Origin: Streptomyces sp. 6-11-2
GTDB lineage: Bacteria > Actinomycetota > Actinomycetes > Streptomycetales > Streptomycetaceae
Length of the DNA: 64,000 nucleotides
Reading direction: 5' to 3'
Assembly: GCF_006540305.1 (NCBI RefSeq)
Contig: NZ_BJOR01000001.1
Span: forward strand, 310,001-374,000
Shown: positions 19,802 through 27,356 of the stretch, in pieces
Position numbering within the stretch: position 1 is the stretch's first letter
Layout of the letters: every line of letters begins with the position of its first letter
Notes under the pieces: model-generated
Database searches by the model: none
Told to the model about the DNA's origin: nothing
What the model saw: only the letters and a program-made list of their open reading frames with translations
Made by a program: the position numbers and the translations under genes

Positions 19802-20365
19802 ATGTCTGTTCGCATCCTCGCGCTCGTCGGCAGCCTCCGCGCCGGTTCGCACAACCGCCAGCTCGCCGAGGCCGCAATCAAGCTCGCCCCCGCGGGCGCC
19901 GAGGTCGAGCTGTTCGAGGGCCTGGCCGACGTCCCGTTCTACAACGAGGACATCGACGTCGAGGGCAGCGTGCCGGCCGCCGCCGCCAAGCTGCGTGAGG
20001 TCGCCGGTACCGCCGACGCCTTCCTGCTGTTCTCCCCCGAGTACAACGGCACCATCCCGGCCGTCCTGAAGAACGCCATCGACTGGCTGTCCCGCCCGTT
20101 CGGCGCCGGTGCCTTCGTGGGCAAGCCCGTCGCCGTCATCGGCACCGCCTTCGGCCAGTACGGCGGCGTGTGGGCGCAGGACGACACCCGCAAGGCCGTG
20201 GGCATCGCCGGCGGCAAGGTGATCGAGGACATCAAGCTCTCCATCCCCGGCTCCGTGACCCGCTTCGCCGAGACCCACCCGGTCAACGACGCCGAGGTCG
20301 CCGCCCAGCTCACCGAGGTCGTCGCGCGCCTGCACGGCCACACCGGCGACGTGGCTGCCGCCTGA
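19802..20365 (+). CDS. NAD(P)H-dependent FMN reductase
   Basis: Flavodoxin-fold reductase of 187 residues (chromate/quinone/azo reductase type). FMN-binding loop: RILALVGSLRAGSHNRQLAE. Second flavin contact: LLFSPEYNGTIPAVLKNAIDWLS. Third: PVAVIGTAFGQYGGVWAQDDTR. Family members reduce quinones, azo dyes or chromate with NAD(P)H. The TetR-operator context suggests induction by a toxic electrophile or quinone and a detoxifying role. A near-perfect hairpin terminator begins five bases after the stop. Confidence 0.92.
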   Translation: MSVRILALVGSLRAGSHNRQLAEAAIKLAPAGAEVELFEGLADVPFYNEDIDVEGSVPAAAAKLREVAGTADAFLLFSPEYNGTIPAVLKNAIDWLSRPFGAGAFVGKPVAVIGTAFGQYGGVWAQDDTRKAVGIAGGKVIEDIKLSIPGSVTRFAETHPVNDAEVAAQLTEVVARLHGHTGDVAAA

Positions 20366-20370
20366 GCACT

Positions 20371-20411
20371 CCGGAAGGGGCCGGCGCCCAGTGGGCGCCG
20401 GCCCCTTCCGG
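20371..20411 (+). terminator. Strong hairpin terminator
   Basis: CCGGAAGGGGCCGGCGCCCA at 20371-20390 pairs with its exact reverse complement at 20392-20411. The stem is about 18-20 bp with a tiny loop. It ends the FMN reductase gene and may also serve the convergent PASTA gene. No U-tract, as is usual in Streptomyces. Confidence 0.85.
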
Positions 20412-20457
20412 CTTTCCGCTCGGTTCCGCGACCGAGTCCCGCCCTCCGTGCCGGTGC

Positions 20458-21111
20458 CTACGGGCAGGATTCCCCGAACTTGACCGCCGTGAAGGACACC
20501 GGCTGTCCCTTCAGCTCAGTACCAGGGCCCGGAGTCTGCGAGCACACCTGCCAGTTGCTCTCCACCAGCACCCACCGGTGGTCCGGCGACGCGTCCTTCA
20601 CCGTGAGCGACGTGCTCGCGTCGAGCGCGGCGCGAGCCGCCTTCACCGACTTCCCCTTGAAGTCGGGCATCCTCCCGCCCTCGGCCGAGGGCGGAGCCTC
20701 GTCCTTCGCGGGACAGGACTCCTCCAGCTTGACCGCGCCGAAGTCCAGGGTCGTATCGGTCGAGACCGTCGTGCCCGCCGCCACGTTCTGGCTGCACACC
20801 TTCCAGTTCCGGTCGAACGCCTGCATCCGGCCGCGGCCCAGGGCGTCGTGCGACTTCAGCGAGTAGAAGCCCTGTTCCTGGGCGGCGTCCTGCGCGGACT
20901 GCAGCCCCATACCGACGAAGGCCGGCACCTTCTTCCGCTGGTGCGCTCCCGGCTTGCCGTCCTGCGCGGGCTCGCTGCCGTCCGAGGCGACGGGGGCCGA
21001 CACCGAAGGAGTGGCGCCGCCCGGCGACTTGGTGCCGTCCGCGGGGTCACAGGCCACGAGGACGCCGGCCGCGGCACAGGTCAGAACAGCGGCGGCGAGA
21101 CGAGTTCGCAC
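20458..21111 (-). CDS. PASTA-domain lipoprotein
   Basis: Exported lipoprotein of 217 residues. The signal peptide VRTRLAAAVLTCAAAGVLVA ends in a lipobox with Cys21 as the lipid anchor. After a Ser/Pro/Gly-rich linker come two PASTA domains, at about residues 58-135 (VPAFVGMGLQSAQDAAQEQG) and 150-217 (MPDFKGKSVKAARAALDAST). Each repeat carries a Cys pair (WKVCSQ...ESCP and WQVCSQ...ESCP), probably one disulfide per domain. PASTA domains bind muropeptides or beta-lactams in Ser/Thr kinases and PBPs, but here no kinase or transpeptidase domain is attached. GTG 21111 is chosen because the signal peptide starts there. Confidence 0.88.
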   Translation of the reverse strand: MRTRLAAAVLTCAAAGVLVACDPADGTKSPGGATPSVSAPVASDGSEPAQDGKPGAHQRKKVPAFVGMGLQSAQDAAQEQGFYSLKSHDALGRGRMQAFDRNWKVCSQNVAAGTTVSTDTTLDFGAVKLEESCPAKDEAPPSAEGGRMPDFKGKSVKAARAALDASTSLTVKDASPDHRWVLVESNWQVCSQTPGPGTELKGQPVSFTAVKFGESCP

Positions 21112-21493
21112 GGATTCCCCCCAAGTAATGCTGGTACAGGCGAATAACGGTAGACCAATCATGAAAGAGAGGGGAAATCCACCGTCCGGTCCCGGACACC
21201 GGCCGTGCGGACAACGGCCCAGGCCACGCCCTGTTCCTCCGGCAACCCCCGTACGGCAAGCGGAACATGACTCCGCCGTTCTTACGCAAATGCGCCAACG
21301 GTATGTTTGACAGGCCAAGTACCTGTACATGGCGAGGGACGGTCGGAATGAACGGGGCATGTCGACCTGTCGCGGGCGATCTCACGTCGCCTACGCGGCC
21401 TGGCCGTTCCCCGGTGACTCCGACCGTCGCGACGCCGTATCGCGCGGCACACCACTGCCGCGGATCAGCAGACGTATCCGGAGGGATCTGTTC
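21112..21493. other. Divergent intergenic region
   Basis: About 380 bp between the PASTA lipoprotein (minus) and the YgiB-like lipoprotein (plus). It must hold two outward promoters. A lower-GC patch at 21125-21170 and TTGACAG at 21307-21313 are candidate promoter features; no repeat or small gene was identified. Confidence 0.45.
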
Positions 21494-21943
21494 GTGACGA
21501 GTCAGCAGAGCACCAGTTCACGTCGCCGCTCCTTCGAGGTCTCGGTCGGCGCCGTGGGTGCGGTCGCGATGGCGATAGCCCTCAGCGGCTGCTCCAGCGG
21601 CCCGGACTACCAGGGCACATGCATGGACAGGCTGACCCAGAAACGCGTGACGGACCATCACTGCAACCCCGGTGGGGCCGGTGGAGCCGGTGGAGCCGGT
21701 GGAGCCGGTGGAGCCGGTGGAGCCGGTGGAGCCGGTGGAGCCGGTGGAGCCGGTGGAGCCGGTGGAGCCGGTGGGGGCAGCTACGCCTGGTGGTACACCC
21801 CGCGGGGCAAGGACGTCCCCGCCGTCGGACAGAAGGTCGACCTCAGCAAGGGCAACGGCTCGTTCACCGCGCCGAAGTCCGGCAGCGTCGCCCGCGGCGG
21901 TTTCTCCGCCAAGGGCGGCAAGGCCGGATCGGTCGGCGGCTGA
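21494..21943 (+). CDS. YgiB/DUF1190-like lipoprotein with a Gly-Gly-Ala repeat
   Basis: Exported small lipoprotein of 149 residues. A signal peptide ([20 protein letters not shown]) ends with lipobox L-S-G-C. Then come [20 protein letters not shown] with two Cys, eleven Gly-Gly-Ala units, [20 protein letters not shown], and a C-terminal [13 protein letters not shown]. The Cys-rich start and terminal SVSRGGFG-like motif recall E. coli YgiB (DUF1190). It sits 3 bp before a YgiC-like ligase gene, the same pairing as ygiB-ygiC, which supports the assignment. GGAGGG at 21480-21485 precedes the GTG by eight bases. The role in the envelope is unknown. Confidence 0.75.
   Translation: MTSQQSTSSRRRSFEVSVGAVGAVAMAIALSGCSSGPDYQGTCMDRLTQKRVTDHHCNPGGAGGAGGAGGAGGAGGAGGAGGAGGAGGAGGAGGGSYAWWYTPRGKDVPAVGQKVDLSKGNGSFTAPKSGSVARGGFSAKGGKAGSVGG
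21671..21769 (+). repeat. Eleven tandem 9-bp repeats inside the YgiB-like gene
   Basis: GGTGGAGCC occurs in eleven uninterrupted copies (the first reads GGTGGGGCC), encoding Gly-Gly-Ala eleven times. The copies are otherwise identical, so the array is young or kept uniform by slippage and is likely to vary in length between strains without shifting the frame. Confidence 0.95.
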
Positions 21944-21946
21944 TCC

Positions 21947-23146
21947 ATGAGACGCGAACCCCGCACCCCGAGGGCCGGCTGGGAGCAGACGGTCCTGCGG
22001 TCAGGCCTTCCGTTCCATACCGAAGTACTGCCCGACGGCCGCACGTTGCCCTACTGGAACGAGAGCGCCGCCTACGTGCTCACCTCTCGCGAGGTGGACT
22101 ACCTGGAGGACGTCACCGAGGAACTGCACGCGATGTGCGTGGCGGCGGCCCGGCACGTCCTGGAGAAGGGCGACGTCGAACGCCTCGGCATCGACCGCCG
22201 CTGGGCGAGACCCATGCTCGAGACCCTCGAGAACGAGTCGCCGAGCATCTACGGCAGGTTCGACTTCGCCTGGGACGGCTCGGGCGACGCCAAGCTGTAC
22301 GAGTACAACGGCGACGTTCCGGCGGCGCTCCTCGAAGCCGCCGTGCTGCAATGGCAGTGGCTGGAGGACGTGCACCCGGACCGCGACCAGTTCAACACGA
22401 TCCACGAGCGCCTGGTGCGGACGTGGCAGCGGCTGGCTCCGCGGCTGGGCGGCCAGGTCCACTTCGCGCACTCCGCCGACGAGCCCGACGAGGACATCAT
22501 CACCACGGCGTACCTGCGGGACACGGCCGTCGAGGCGGGCCTTCCCACGGTGGGCCTGACGATGGAGGACATCGGCTGGCACAGCGGCATCCGGCGCTTC
22601 GTGGACCTGAGCGACGTACCCATCGACTCCTGCTTCAAGATGTATCCGTGGGACTGGGCGTTCGAGAGCGTCTACGCCCCGCAGTTGGAGGCCGGGCCCC
22701 GTTCGACGCACTGGCTCGAGCCGATGTGGAAGGCGCTGCTGTCCACCAAGGCGCTGCTGGCGGTGCTGTGGGAGCTGTACCCCGGCCACCCGAACCTCCT
22801 GCCGTCCTACCTCGACGGTCCCGGCGATCTGGCCGAATGGGTCGCCAAGCCCCTGTGGGGCTGGGAGGGTGCCTCGATCAAGGTCCGTTCCGCGGAGCAC
22901 CACTTCGACCAGGCCGGCCCGTTCGACGACGGCCCGTTCCTGTTCCAGCAGTTCCACCGGCCGCCGTCCTTCGACGGCAACCACATGGTGATCGGCTCGT
23001 GGGTCATCGGTGGCAGGTCGGCCGGGATCGGCATCCGCGAATCCAACGAGATCGTCACCGACCGCCGGTCCCGTTTCGTTCCCCACCTCATCGACGCGCC
23101 GCGTTCCACTCCGGAGCAGGTCGCGCACTGGCTGCGGAACGGCTGA
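21947..23146 (+). CDS. Glutathionylspermidine synthase-like ATP-grasp ligase (YgiC family)
   Basis: A 399-residue protein of the GSP-synthase C-terminal (ATP-grasp amide ligase) family. Seen: [40 protein letters not shown] (substrate and nucleotide loop), [35 protein letters not shown] (phosphate and Mg contacts), and [22 protein letters not shown] text near the end. No amidase domain is present. Streptomyces lacks glutathione, so the real substrates must differ from the name. The ATG lies 3 bp after the lipoprotein stop, so the two are co-expressed. By analogy with ygiBC a cell-envelope or peptide-ligation role is inferred. Confidence 0.88.
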   Translation: MRREPRTPRAGWEQTVLRSGLPFHTEVLPDGRTLPYWNESAAYVLTSREVDYLEDVTEELHAMCVAAARHVLEKGDVERLGIDRRWARPMLETLENESPSIYGRFDFAWDGSGDAKLYEYNGDVPAALLEAAVLQWQWLEDVHPDRDQFNTIHERLVRTWQRLAPRLGGQVHFAHSADEPDEDIITTAYLRDTAVEAGLPTVGLTMEDIGWHSGIRRFVDLSDVPIDSCFKMYPWDWAFESVYAPQLEAGPRSTHWLEPMWKALLSTKALLAVLWELYPGHPNLLPSYLDGPGDLAEWVAKPLWGWEGASIKVRSAEHHFDQAGPFDDGPFLFQQFHRPPSFDGNHMVIGSWVIGGRSAGIGIRESNEIVTDRRSRFVPHLIDAPRSTPEQVAHWLRNG

Positions 23147-23236
23147 CCTCGGCACGGCATGGGCGAGGCGCCCGTCCGGCCCGGCGGCAGGGCGGTGTGC
23201 CCGGGGACTCGCTTCCGTGGCCCCCGGGGCCGCCGG

Positions 23237-23677
23237 TCACGCCGCCAGCAGGCTGATGCCGAGGGCGATCAGGACGGCCACCTTGACGATCTCCAGGGCC
23301 ACGTAGGCCAGGTGTCCGCGTGAGCGAGGCCGGTCCTCGCCGGCCTCTTCACCGGCCAGGACCAGGTCGGACCTGCGGTTGAGGCGGGGGCGTACGAAGG
23401 CCAACTGGGCGAGGAGCAGCACGGCGACGGCCGCGGTCAGCCCGGCGACGCCCGCCGGGGGCCCGCCCGCGGCGACCGCGGCGATCACCACGACGGCAAG
23501 GGCGGTCTCGACGAGGTTCAGCGCCCGGAAGACCAGCCGGCCGATGCCCAGTCCGATGGGGATGGTCACGCCGGGGGCCCGGAACTTCAACGGGGCCTCC
23601 AGGAAGGAAATGGCCAGCACCATGCCGAGCCAGACGAAGGTGACCGCACCCGCGAGGGCGGCCGCCGTGGTGTTCAT
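23237..23677 (-). CDS. Four-helix membrane protein, DUF4149-like
   Basis: A 146-residue integral membrane protein with four hydrophobic segments: about residues 5-25, 45-70, 78-95 and 125-145. The text FLEAPLKFRAPGVTIPIGLG followed by IGRLVFRALN is characteristic of a small actinobacterial and proteobacterial transmembrane family. A charged loop (EEAGEDRPRSRG) links helices 3 and 4. Function is unknown. It stands 84 bp downstream of the SufR-like regulator gene on the same strand, so the two may be co-transcribed. Confidence 0.8.
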   Translation of the reverse strand: MNTTAAALAGAVTFVWLGMVLAISFLEAPLKFRAPGVTIPIGLGIGRLVFRALNLVETALAVVVIAAVAAGGPPAGVAGLTAAVAVLLLAQLAFVRPRLNRRSDLVLAGEEAGEDRPRSRGHLAYVALEIVKVAVLIALGISLLAA

Positions 23678-23761
23678 CGATGTGTCGCCTTTCTGCGAGG
23701 TGTGCAGGAACTGCCAGGGCCTGCCGGGTCCGCCGAAGCGCGGCCTCCGCCGCCCTTCACG

Positions 23762-24451
23762 TCACCCGTCCGGCATCGCCCCGGCCGGGCGGGTGGCCAG
23801 GTGGGCCAGGCAGGAGTCGGGGGCCGCGAACGGTTCCAGGCCGGTCGCGACGAGCGGTGCACGCAGTTCGGCCAGCGCCCCCTGCATCAGGCCCAGATGG
23901 ATCGGGCATACCAACTGGCCGTGTTCCTCGGCCAGTTCGAGGAAGGGGCAGTGGCGCAGCCGGATCCGCTCCGGTGGTTCCCCCGCGCCGCCGCCCTCGG
24001 GCTCCGGGGCGAAGCCCAGGTCGTCCAGGAGGGCGACGAGCCGGGCCGCCGCCCGCTCGGCCGTGGGCGGCGGCGAGGGCGGCAGCGGATCGACCAGGAA
24101 ACCGCCCCAGGCGCGGCCCGCCTCCGTCGCGGCCTCCCGCGCCCCGGGACCCTGGGACGTCAGTTGCCCGAGCAGGATCTGCGCCAGGAGCCGGTAGCCG
24201 CGTGTGCCCCGGCGGTCCATGCCGGGCCGGGGGGCGTAGACGGTACGGGGGCGGCCGGGCCCCGAGGGTTCCTCGACCTGGCGTACGACGACGCCCTCGG
24301 CCACCAGGGCGTCGAGATGGAAGCGCACGGTGTTGGGGTGCAGCCCGATCCGCTCGGCCGCCTCCGCGACCCCCAGCGGCTCGGCCGCGGCCCGCAGCAT
24401 GTCCAGCACCTCGCGTCGGCGGGGGCTCTCCCGTGGGGTGGTCACGTCCAC
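23762..24451 (-). CDS. SufR/ArsR-like winged-helix regulator with a Cys cluster
   Basis: A 229-residue regulator. The N-terminal winged helix reads REVLDMLRAAAEPLGVAEAA, then ERIGLHPNTVRFHLDALVAE and GVVVRQVEEPSGPGRPRTVY. The C-terminal part holds three conserved cysteines in LRHCPFLELAEEHGQLVCPI (C-x13-C) and, 31 residues later, APDSCLAHL. Comparable Cys patterns coordinate an iron-sulfur cluster in SufR-type repressors, so redox, iron or NO sensing is inferred. No suf genes are nearby. The GTG at 24451 is preceded by a tandemly duplicated 16-bp leader. It is divergent from a cupin gene. Confidence 0.82.
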   Translation of the reverse strand: MDVTTPRESPRRREVLDMLRAAAEPLGVAEAAERIGLHPNTVRFHLDALVAEGVVVRQVEEPSGPGRPRTVYAPRPGMDRRGTRGYRLLAQILLGQLTSQGPGAREAATEAGRAWGGFLVDPLPPSPPPTAERAAARLVALLDDLGFAPEPEGGGAGEPPERIRLRHCPFLELAEEHGQLVCPIHLGLMQGALAELRAPLVATGLEPFAAPDSCLAHLATRPAGAMPDG

Positions 24452-24453
24452 TC

Positions 24454-24485
24454 AGCTCTTCTCACCCGAAGCTCTTCTCACCCGG
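24454..24485 (-). repeat. 16-bp tandem duplication in the leader of the SufR-like gene
   Basis: AGCTCTTCTCACCCGA (24454-24469) is followed immediately by AGCTCTTCTCACCCGG (24470-24485), 15 of 16 bases identical. On the mRNA each copy supplies GAGAAGAG, a Shine-Dalgarno-like purine run. The copy nearest the GTG is probably the working ribosome site. Confidence 0.85.
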
Positions 24486-24591
24486 AGCAATTTTCACGAA
24501 TCCTACATGTAATAATCGTAGACCCGGGACGCGGGCCCGGGGCATGACGGTCCCGGGAGGAACGGCCGTATCGGGGAATGAGGGGTGCACG

Positions 24592-25005
24592 ATGACATCG
24601 CCTTCCGAGCACGGCACCGGACCGGGCGGCCCGGCGGAGCCGGAACCGCGGGTCCTGTGCGACGCCCGGGCGCTGGCCGACGCCCCGCCGGTACCGGGCG
24701 GCGTGCTGTGGAAGCTGGCGGAGTCCGGGCGCCAGCTCGACGCGAACGTCGTACGGCTGGCGCCCGGCACGGGCGTGGCGCCGCACCGCGAACCGGACCT
24801 GGACGTCCTGCTGTTCGTCGTCGCGGGCGATGGTGTGCTCGGCGCGGGCACCGGCGACGAGCCGCGGCAGCTGACGGAGGGCGCGGCGGTCTGGCTGCCG
24901 CACGGCTCCACCCGCAGCCTCACCGCCGGCCCGGACGGCCTGGCCTACCTCACCGTCCACCGGCGCCGTCCCGGCATGCGGATCCGCCCCCGTGACGGGG
25001 CTTGA
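24592..25005 (+). CDS. Cupin-domain protein
   Basis: A 137-residue single-domain cupin. After an acidic Pro/Gly-rich N-terminus come VLWKLAESGRQLDANVVRLA, GTGVAPHREPDLDVLLFVVA, GDGVLGAGTGDEPRQLTEGA and AVWLPHGSTRSLTAG. The first cupin motif keeps one His (APHREPDLD) and the second keeps His (PHGSTR), so a metal site is possible but sparse. No enzymatic role can be assigned. GAGGGG eight bases upstream supports the ATG. It is divergent from the SufR-like regulator, which may control it; a perfect TACATGTA palindrome lies between them at about 24503-24510. Confidence 0.82.
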   Translation: MTSPSEHGTGPGGPAEPEPRVLCDARALADAPPVPGGVLWKLAESGRQLDANVVRLAPGTGVAPHREPDLDVLLFVVAGDGVLGAGTGDEPRQLTEGAAVWLPHGSTRSLTAGPDGLAYLTVHRRRPGMRIRPRDGA

Positions 25006-25015
25006 CGCGCACGCT

Positions 25016-25245
25016 CTAGTGCTGTGGCCGGGAAGGTTTGCCGGGAAACTCGCGGCGTCCGGTGCTGGGGGGCACCTCCCACGCCGTTCAGGCAGTGGGG
25101 GAGCATCGCAAGGCGGAGCATCACCCGCGTACTGGATGTACTCGGGTGATGCGACAACGCGGCGTGGGGGTACCCCCGGCCGAAGGCTGGGGGAGTGCCG
25201 TGCCGGCCGTCGCGAGCCGGTGAACCCTTCCGGTCACAGCACTAG
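25016..25245. mobile_element. MITE-like element with long imperfect terminal inverted repeats
   Basis: The left end CTAGTGCTGTGGCCGGGAAG (from 25016) and the reverse complement of the right end (CTAGTGCTGTGACCGGAAGG, ending 25245) match almost fully, and the similarity extends inward for about 45 bp (CCGG...CTCGCG...CCGG). The 230-bp interior has no gene but has a hairpin-rich GGGGGTACCCCCGGCCGAAG stretch of a kind common between Streptomyces genes. TA or CTAG flanks both ends, compatible with a Tc1/IS630-type target site. The right end lies 9 bp before the PemK start. Confidence 0.8.
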
Positions 25246-25254
25246 GGTTCCCCC

Positions 25255-25710
25255 GTGACTGCCTTTACCGATGAGACCGACGAGAACGTGCCCGGCCGTT
25301 ACGGCCCCACCGCCACCACGGAGGCCGACCCGCGCGACGTCGGCCGGGTGCGCACCGAGTACGCGCCCGCGCACGACGGCGACCCGGACCCCGGAGAGAT
25401 CGTCTGGACCTGGGTGCCCTTCGAGGAGAACGACGGCCGGGGCAAGGACCGGCCGGTGCTGGTGGTGGCCCGGGAGGCCGCCGGGACGCTCCTGGCGGTG
25501 CAGCTGTCCAGCAAGGCGCACGACGGCGACCGCGAGTGGGTGGCCATCGGGAGCGGCCCTTGGGACCGGTCGGGACGGGATTCGTGGGTGGACGTCGACC
25601 GGGTGCTGCGGCTGCACGACGACGGCATGCGCCGTGAGGCGTGCGCGCTGGACCGGATGCGGTTCGGCCTCGTGGTGCACCGTCTGCGGGAGCGCTACGG
25701 CTGGAGCTGA
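25255..25710 (+). CDS. PemK/MazF-family protein (orphan toxin-like)
   Basis: A 151-residue protein. After about 40 variable residues comes the PemK-like core: GEIVWTWVPFEENDGRGKDR, PVLVVAREAAGTLLAVQLSS, WVAIGSGPWDRSGRDSWVDV and DRVLRLHDDGMRREACALDR. GKDRPVLV and the DRV segment match the beta-barrel endoribonuclease fold. No antitoxin gene is adjacent on either side, so it is either an orphan, has a distant partner, or has a non-toxic role, as is frequent for this Streptomyces family. The start is a GTG nine bases beyond the MITE-like element, whose right end must therefore supply or modify its promoter and leader. Confidence 0.85.
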   Translation: MTAFTDETDENVPGRYGPTATTEADPRDVGRVRTEYAPAHDGDPDPGEIVWTWVPFEENDGRGKDRPVLVVAREAAGTLLAVQLSSKAHDGDREWVAIGSGPWDRSGRDSWVDVDRVLRLHDDGMRREACALDRMRFGLVVHRLRERYGWS

Positions 25711-26006
25711 CGCGTGGGCCGCGCGCCGCGGCACGCGGATCACCCGGTCGGAGTAGCACCGGGCACGGGGGGCCGGTCCGCCCGCGGGACTCCCGCGAAG
25801 GGGGCGGACCCATGCGGATGTGCCGGGCCCCGGCATCGCGGGTGAGCGTCTGAAATATCGCGGATACGGAGATTTGGCGCCACGATTGTCGCGATTTGCA
25901 CCCTTGTGCGAATCGGCCGGAGGGTTTTGGCTGGGACGGTGCGGCCCCGGCCCGGCCCTCCGACCGCCGGGCCGGTGGCATGGTGGAATCTCAGGAGGAT
26001 CCCGAC

Positions 26007-27356
26007 ATGTCCGATGCGCAACCCCCCTCGGCGGGCGGCCGTGCGGAACCCCGTACCGCCGTCACCGAAGCCGAGGCCCAGGCTCTGGTCAGCGGCATCT
26101 GCTTCAAGACCGGACCGCCCCGCACCCTCGGGGTCGAAGTGGAATGGCTCGTCCATGAGCTGCGTGCGCCGCGGCTTCCCGTGACACCCGAACGTCTCGA
26201 AGCGGCCTACGCCGCACTGCGGACCATGCCCCTGAGGTCGGCGTTCACCGTCGAACCCGGCGGCCAGCTGGAGTTGAGCTCGCCGCCCGCCGCCTCCCTG
26301 ATGGAGTGCATCGGTACCGTCTCCGCCGACCTCGACACCGTCCGCGCCGTACTGGCCGAGGACGGACTCCGTCTCGTCGGTGTCGGCCACGATCCCTGGC
26401 ACACCCCCCGCAGGTTCCTGCGCGAGCGGCGCTACGACGCCCTGGAGGCCTGTCTGGACCGCTCCGGCCCGGCCGGCCGGCACATGATGTGCGCCTCGGC
26501 GTCCGTGCAGGTCTGTGTGGACGCCGGCCACGAGGAGCCCGGACCGCTCGGCCACGGGCGCCGCTGGTGGCTGGCGCACCACCTGGGCGCGGTTCTGGTG
26601 GCCGCGTTCGCCCACTCCCCGCTGGTGGCGCGGCGCCCCACCGGCTGGCTCTCCACGCGGCAGCTGATGTGGATGGAGATCGGCCCGGGCCGGGCCGGCG
26701 CCCCCGCGCTGAACGGCAGCCCCCGCACCGCCTGGGCCCGGCACGTGCTGGACGCGCCGGTGATGTGCGTACGGCACGAGGACCGGCCGTGGGAAGTGCC
26801 CGACGGGCTCACCTTCCGCAGGTGGATCAGCTCGCGCCGGCCGAGGCCGCCGACCCGGGAGGATCTCGACTACCACCTCACGACGCTGTTCCCGCCGGTC
26901 AGGCCACGGGGCCACCTGGAACTGCGCATGATCGACGCGCAGCCCGGCGACGACGGGTGGATCGTGCCGCTGGCGGTCACCGCGGCGCTCTTCGACGACC
27001 CGGAGGCGGCGGAGACCGTCTACCGGGTGGTGAAGCCCCTCGCCGAGCGGTCCGGGCCACTGCCCGCGCCGCACAATCCGCTGTGGACCGAGGCGGCCCG
27101 CTCCGGGCTCGCCGACCCCGACCTGCGCGAGGCCGCCGTCGCCTGCTTCGCCGCCGCCCTGGAGGCCCTGCCCCGGCTCGGCGCCACCACCGAGGTCACG
27201 GACGCCGTCGCGGCGTTCCAGGACCGCTACGTCCGCCGGGGCCGCTGTCCCGCCGACGACCTGCTGGACCGGCTGCACGGCTCGGAGAACCCCGGATCCG
27301 GCCTCCGTACGACCCGGGGAACCCCCACCGTCCACGGGAAGGACATCGCGCCATGA
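26007..27356 (+). CDS. egtA: Glutamate-cysteine ligase EgtA (ergothioneine synthesis)
   Basis: Makes gamma-glutamylcysteine, the sulfur donor used by EgtB. At 449 residues it has the length of actinobacterial EgtA. Seen: LGVEVEWLVHELRAPRLPVT (N-terminal substrate motif), FTVEPGGQLELSSPPAAS, ARHMMCASASVQVCVD-like core, and RGHLELRMIDAQPGDDGWIV. AGGAGG at 25993-25998 lies eight bases before ATG 26007; an upstream in-frame ATG at 25980 has no such support. Its TGA overlaps the ATG of egtB by four bases, so the operon is translationally coupled. Confidence 0.95.
   Translation: MSDAQPPSAGGRAEPRTAVTEAEAQALVSGICFKTGPPRTLGVEVEWLVHELRAPRLPVTPERLEAAYAALRTMPLRSAFTVEPGGQLELSSPPAASLMECIGTVSADLDTVRAVLAEDGLRLVGVGHDPWHTPRRFLRERRYDALEACLDRSGPAGRHMMCASASVQVCVDAGHEEPGPLGHGRRWWLAHHLGAVLVAAFAHSPLVARRPTGWLSTRQLMWMEIGPGRAGAPALNGSPRTAWARHVLDAPVMCVRHEDRPWEVPDGLTFRRWISSRRPRPPTREDLDYHLTTLFPPVRPRGHLELRMIDAQPGDDGWIVPLAVTAALFDDPEAAETVYRVVKPLAERSGPLPAPHNPLWTEAARSGLADPDLREAAVACFAAALEALPRLGATTEVTDAVAAFQDRYVRRGRCPADDLLDRLHGSENPGSGLRTTRGTPTVHGKDIAP

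Noticed and set aside
21671..21769. Array that might be taken for a CRISPR
   Set aside because: Nine-bp units with no spacers; a coding Gly-Gly-Ala microsatellite-like repeat.
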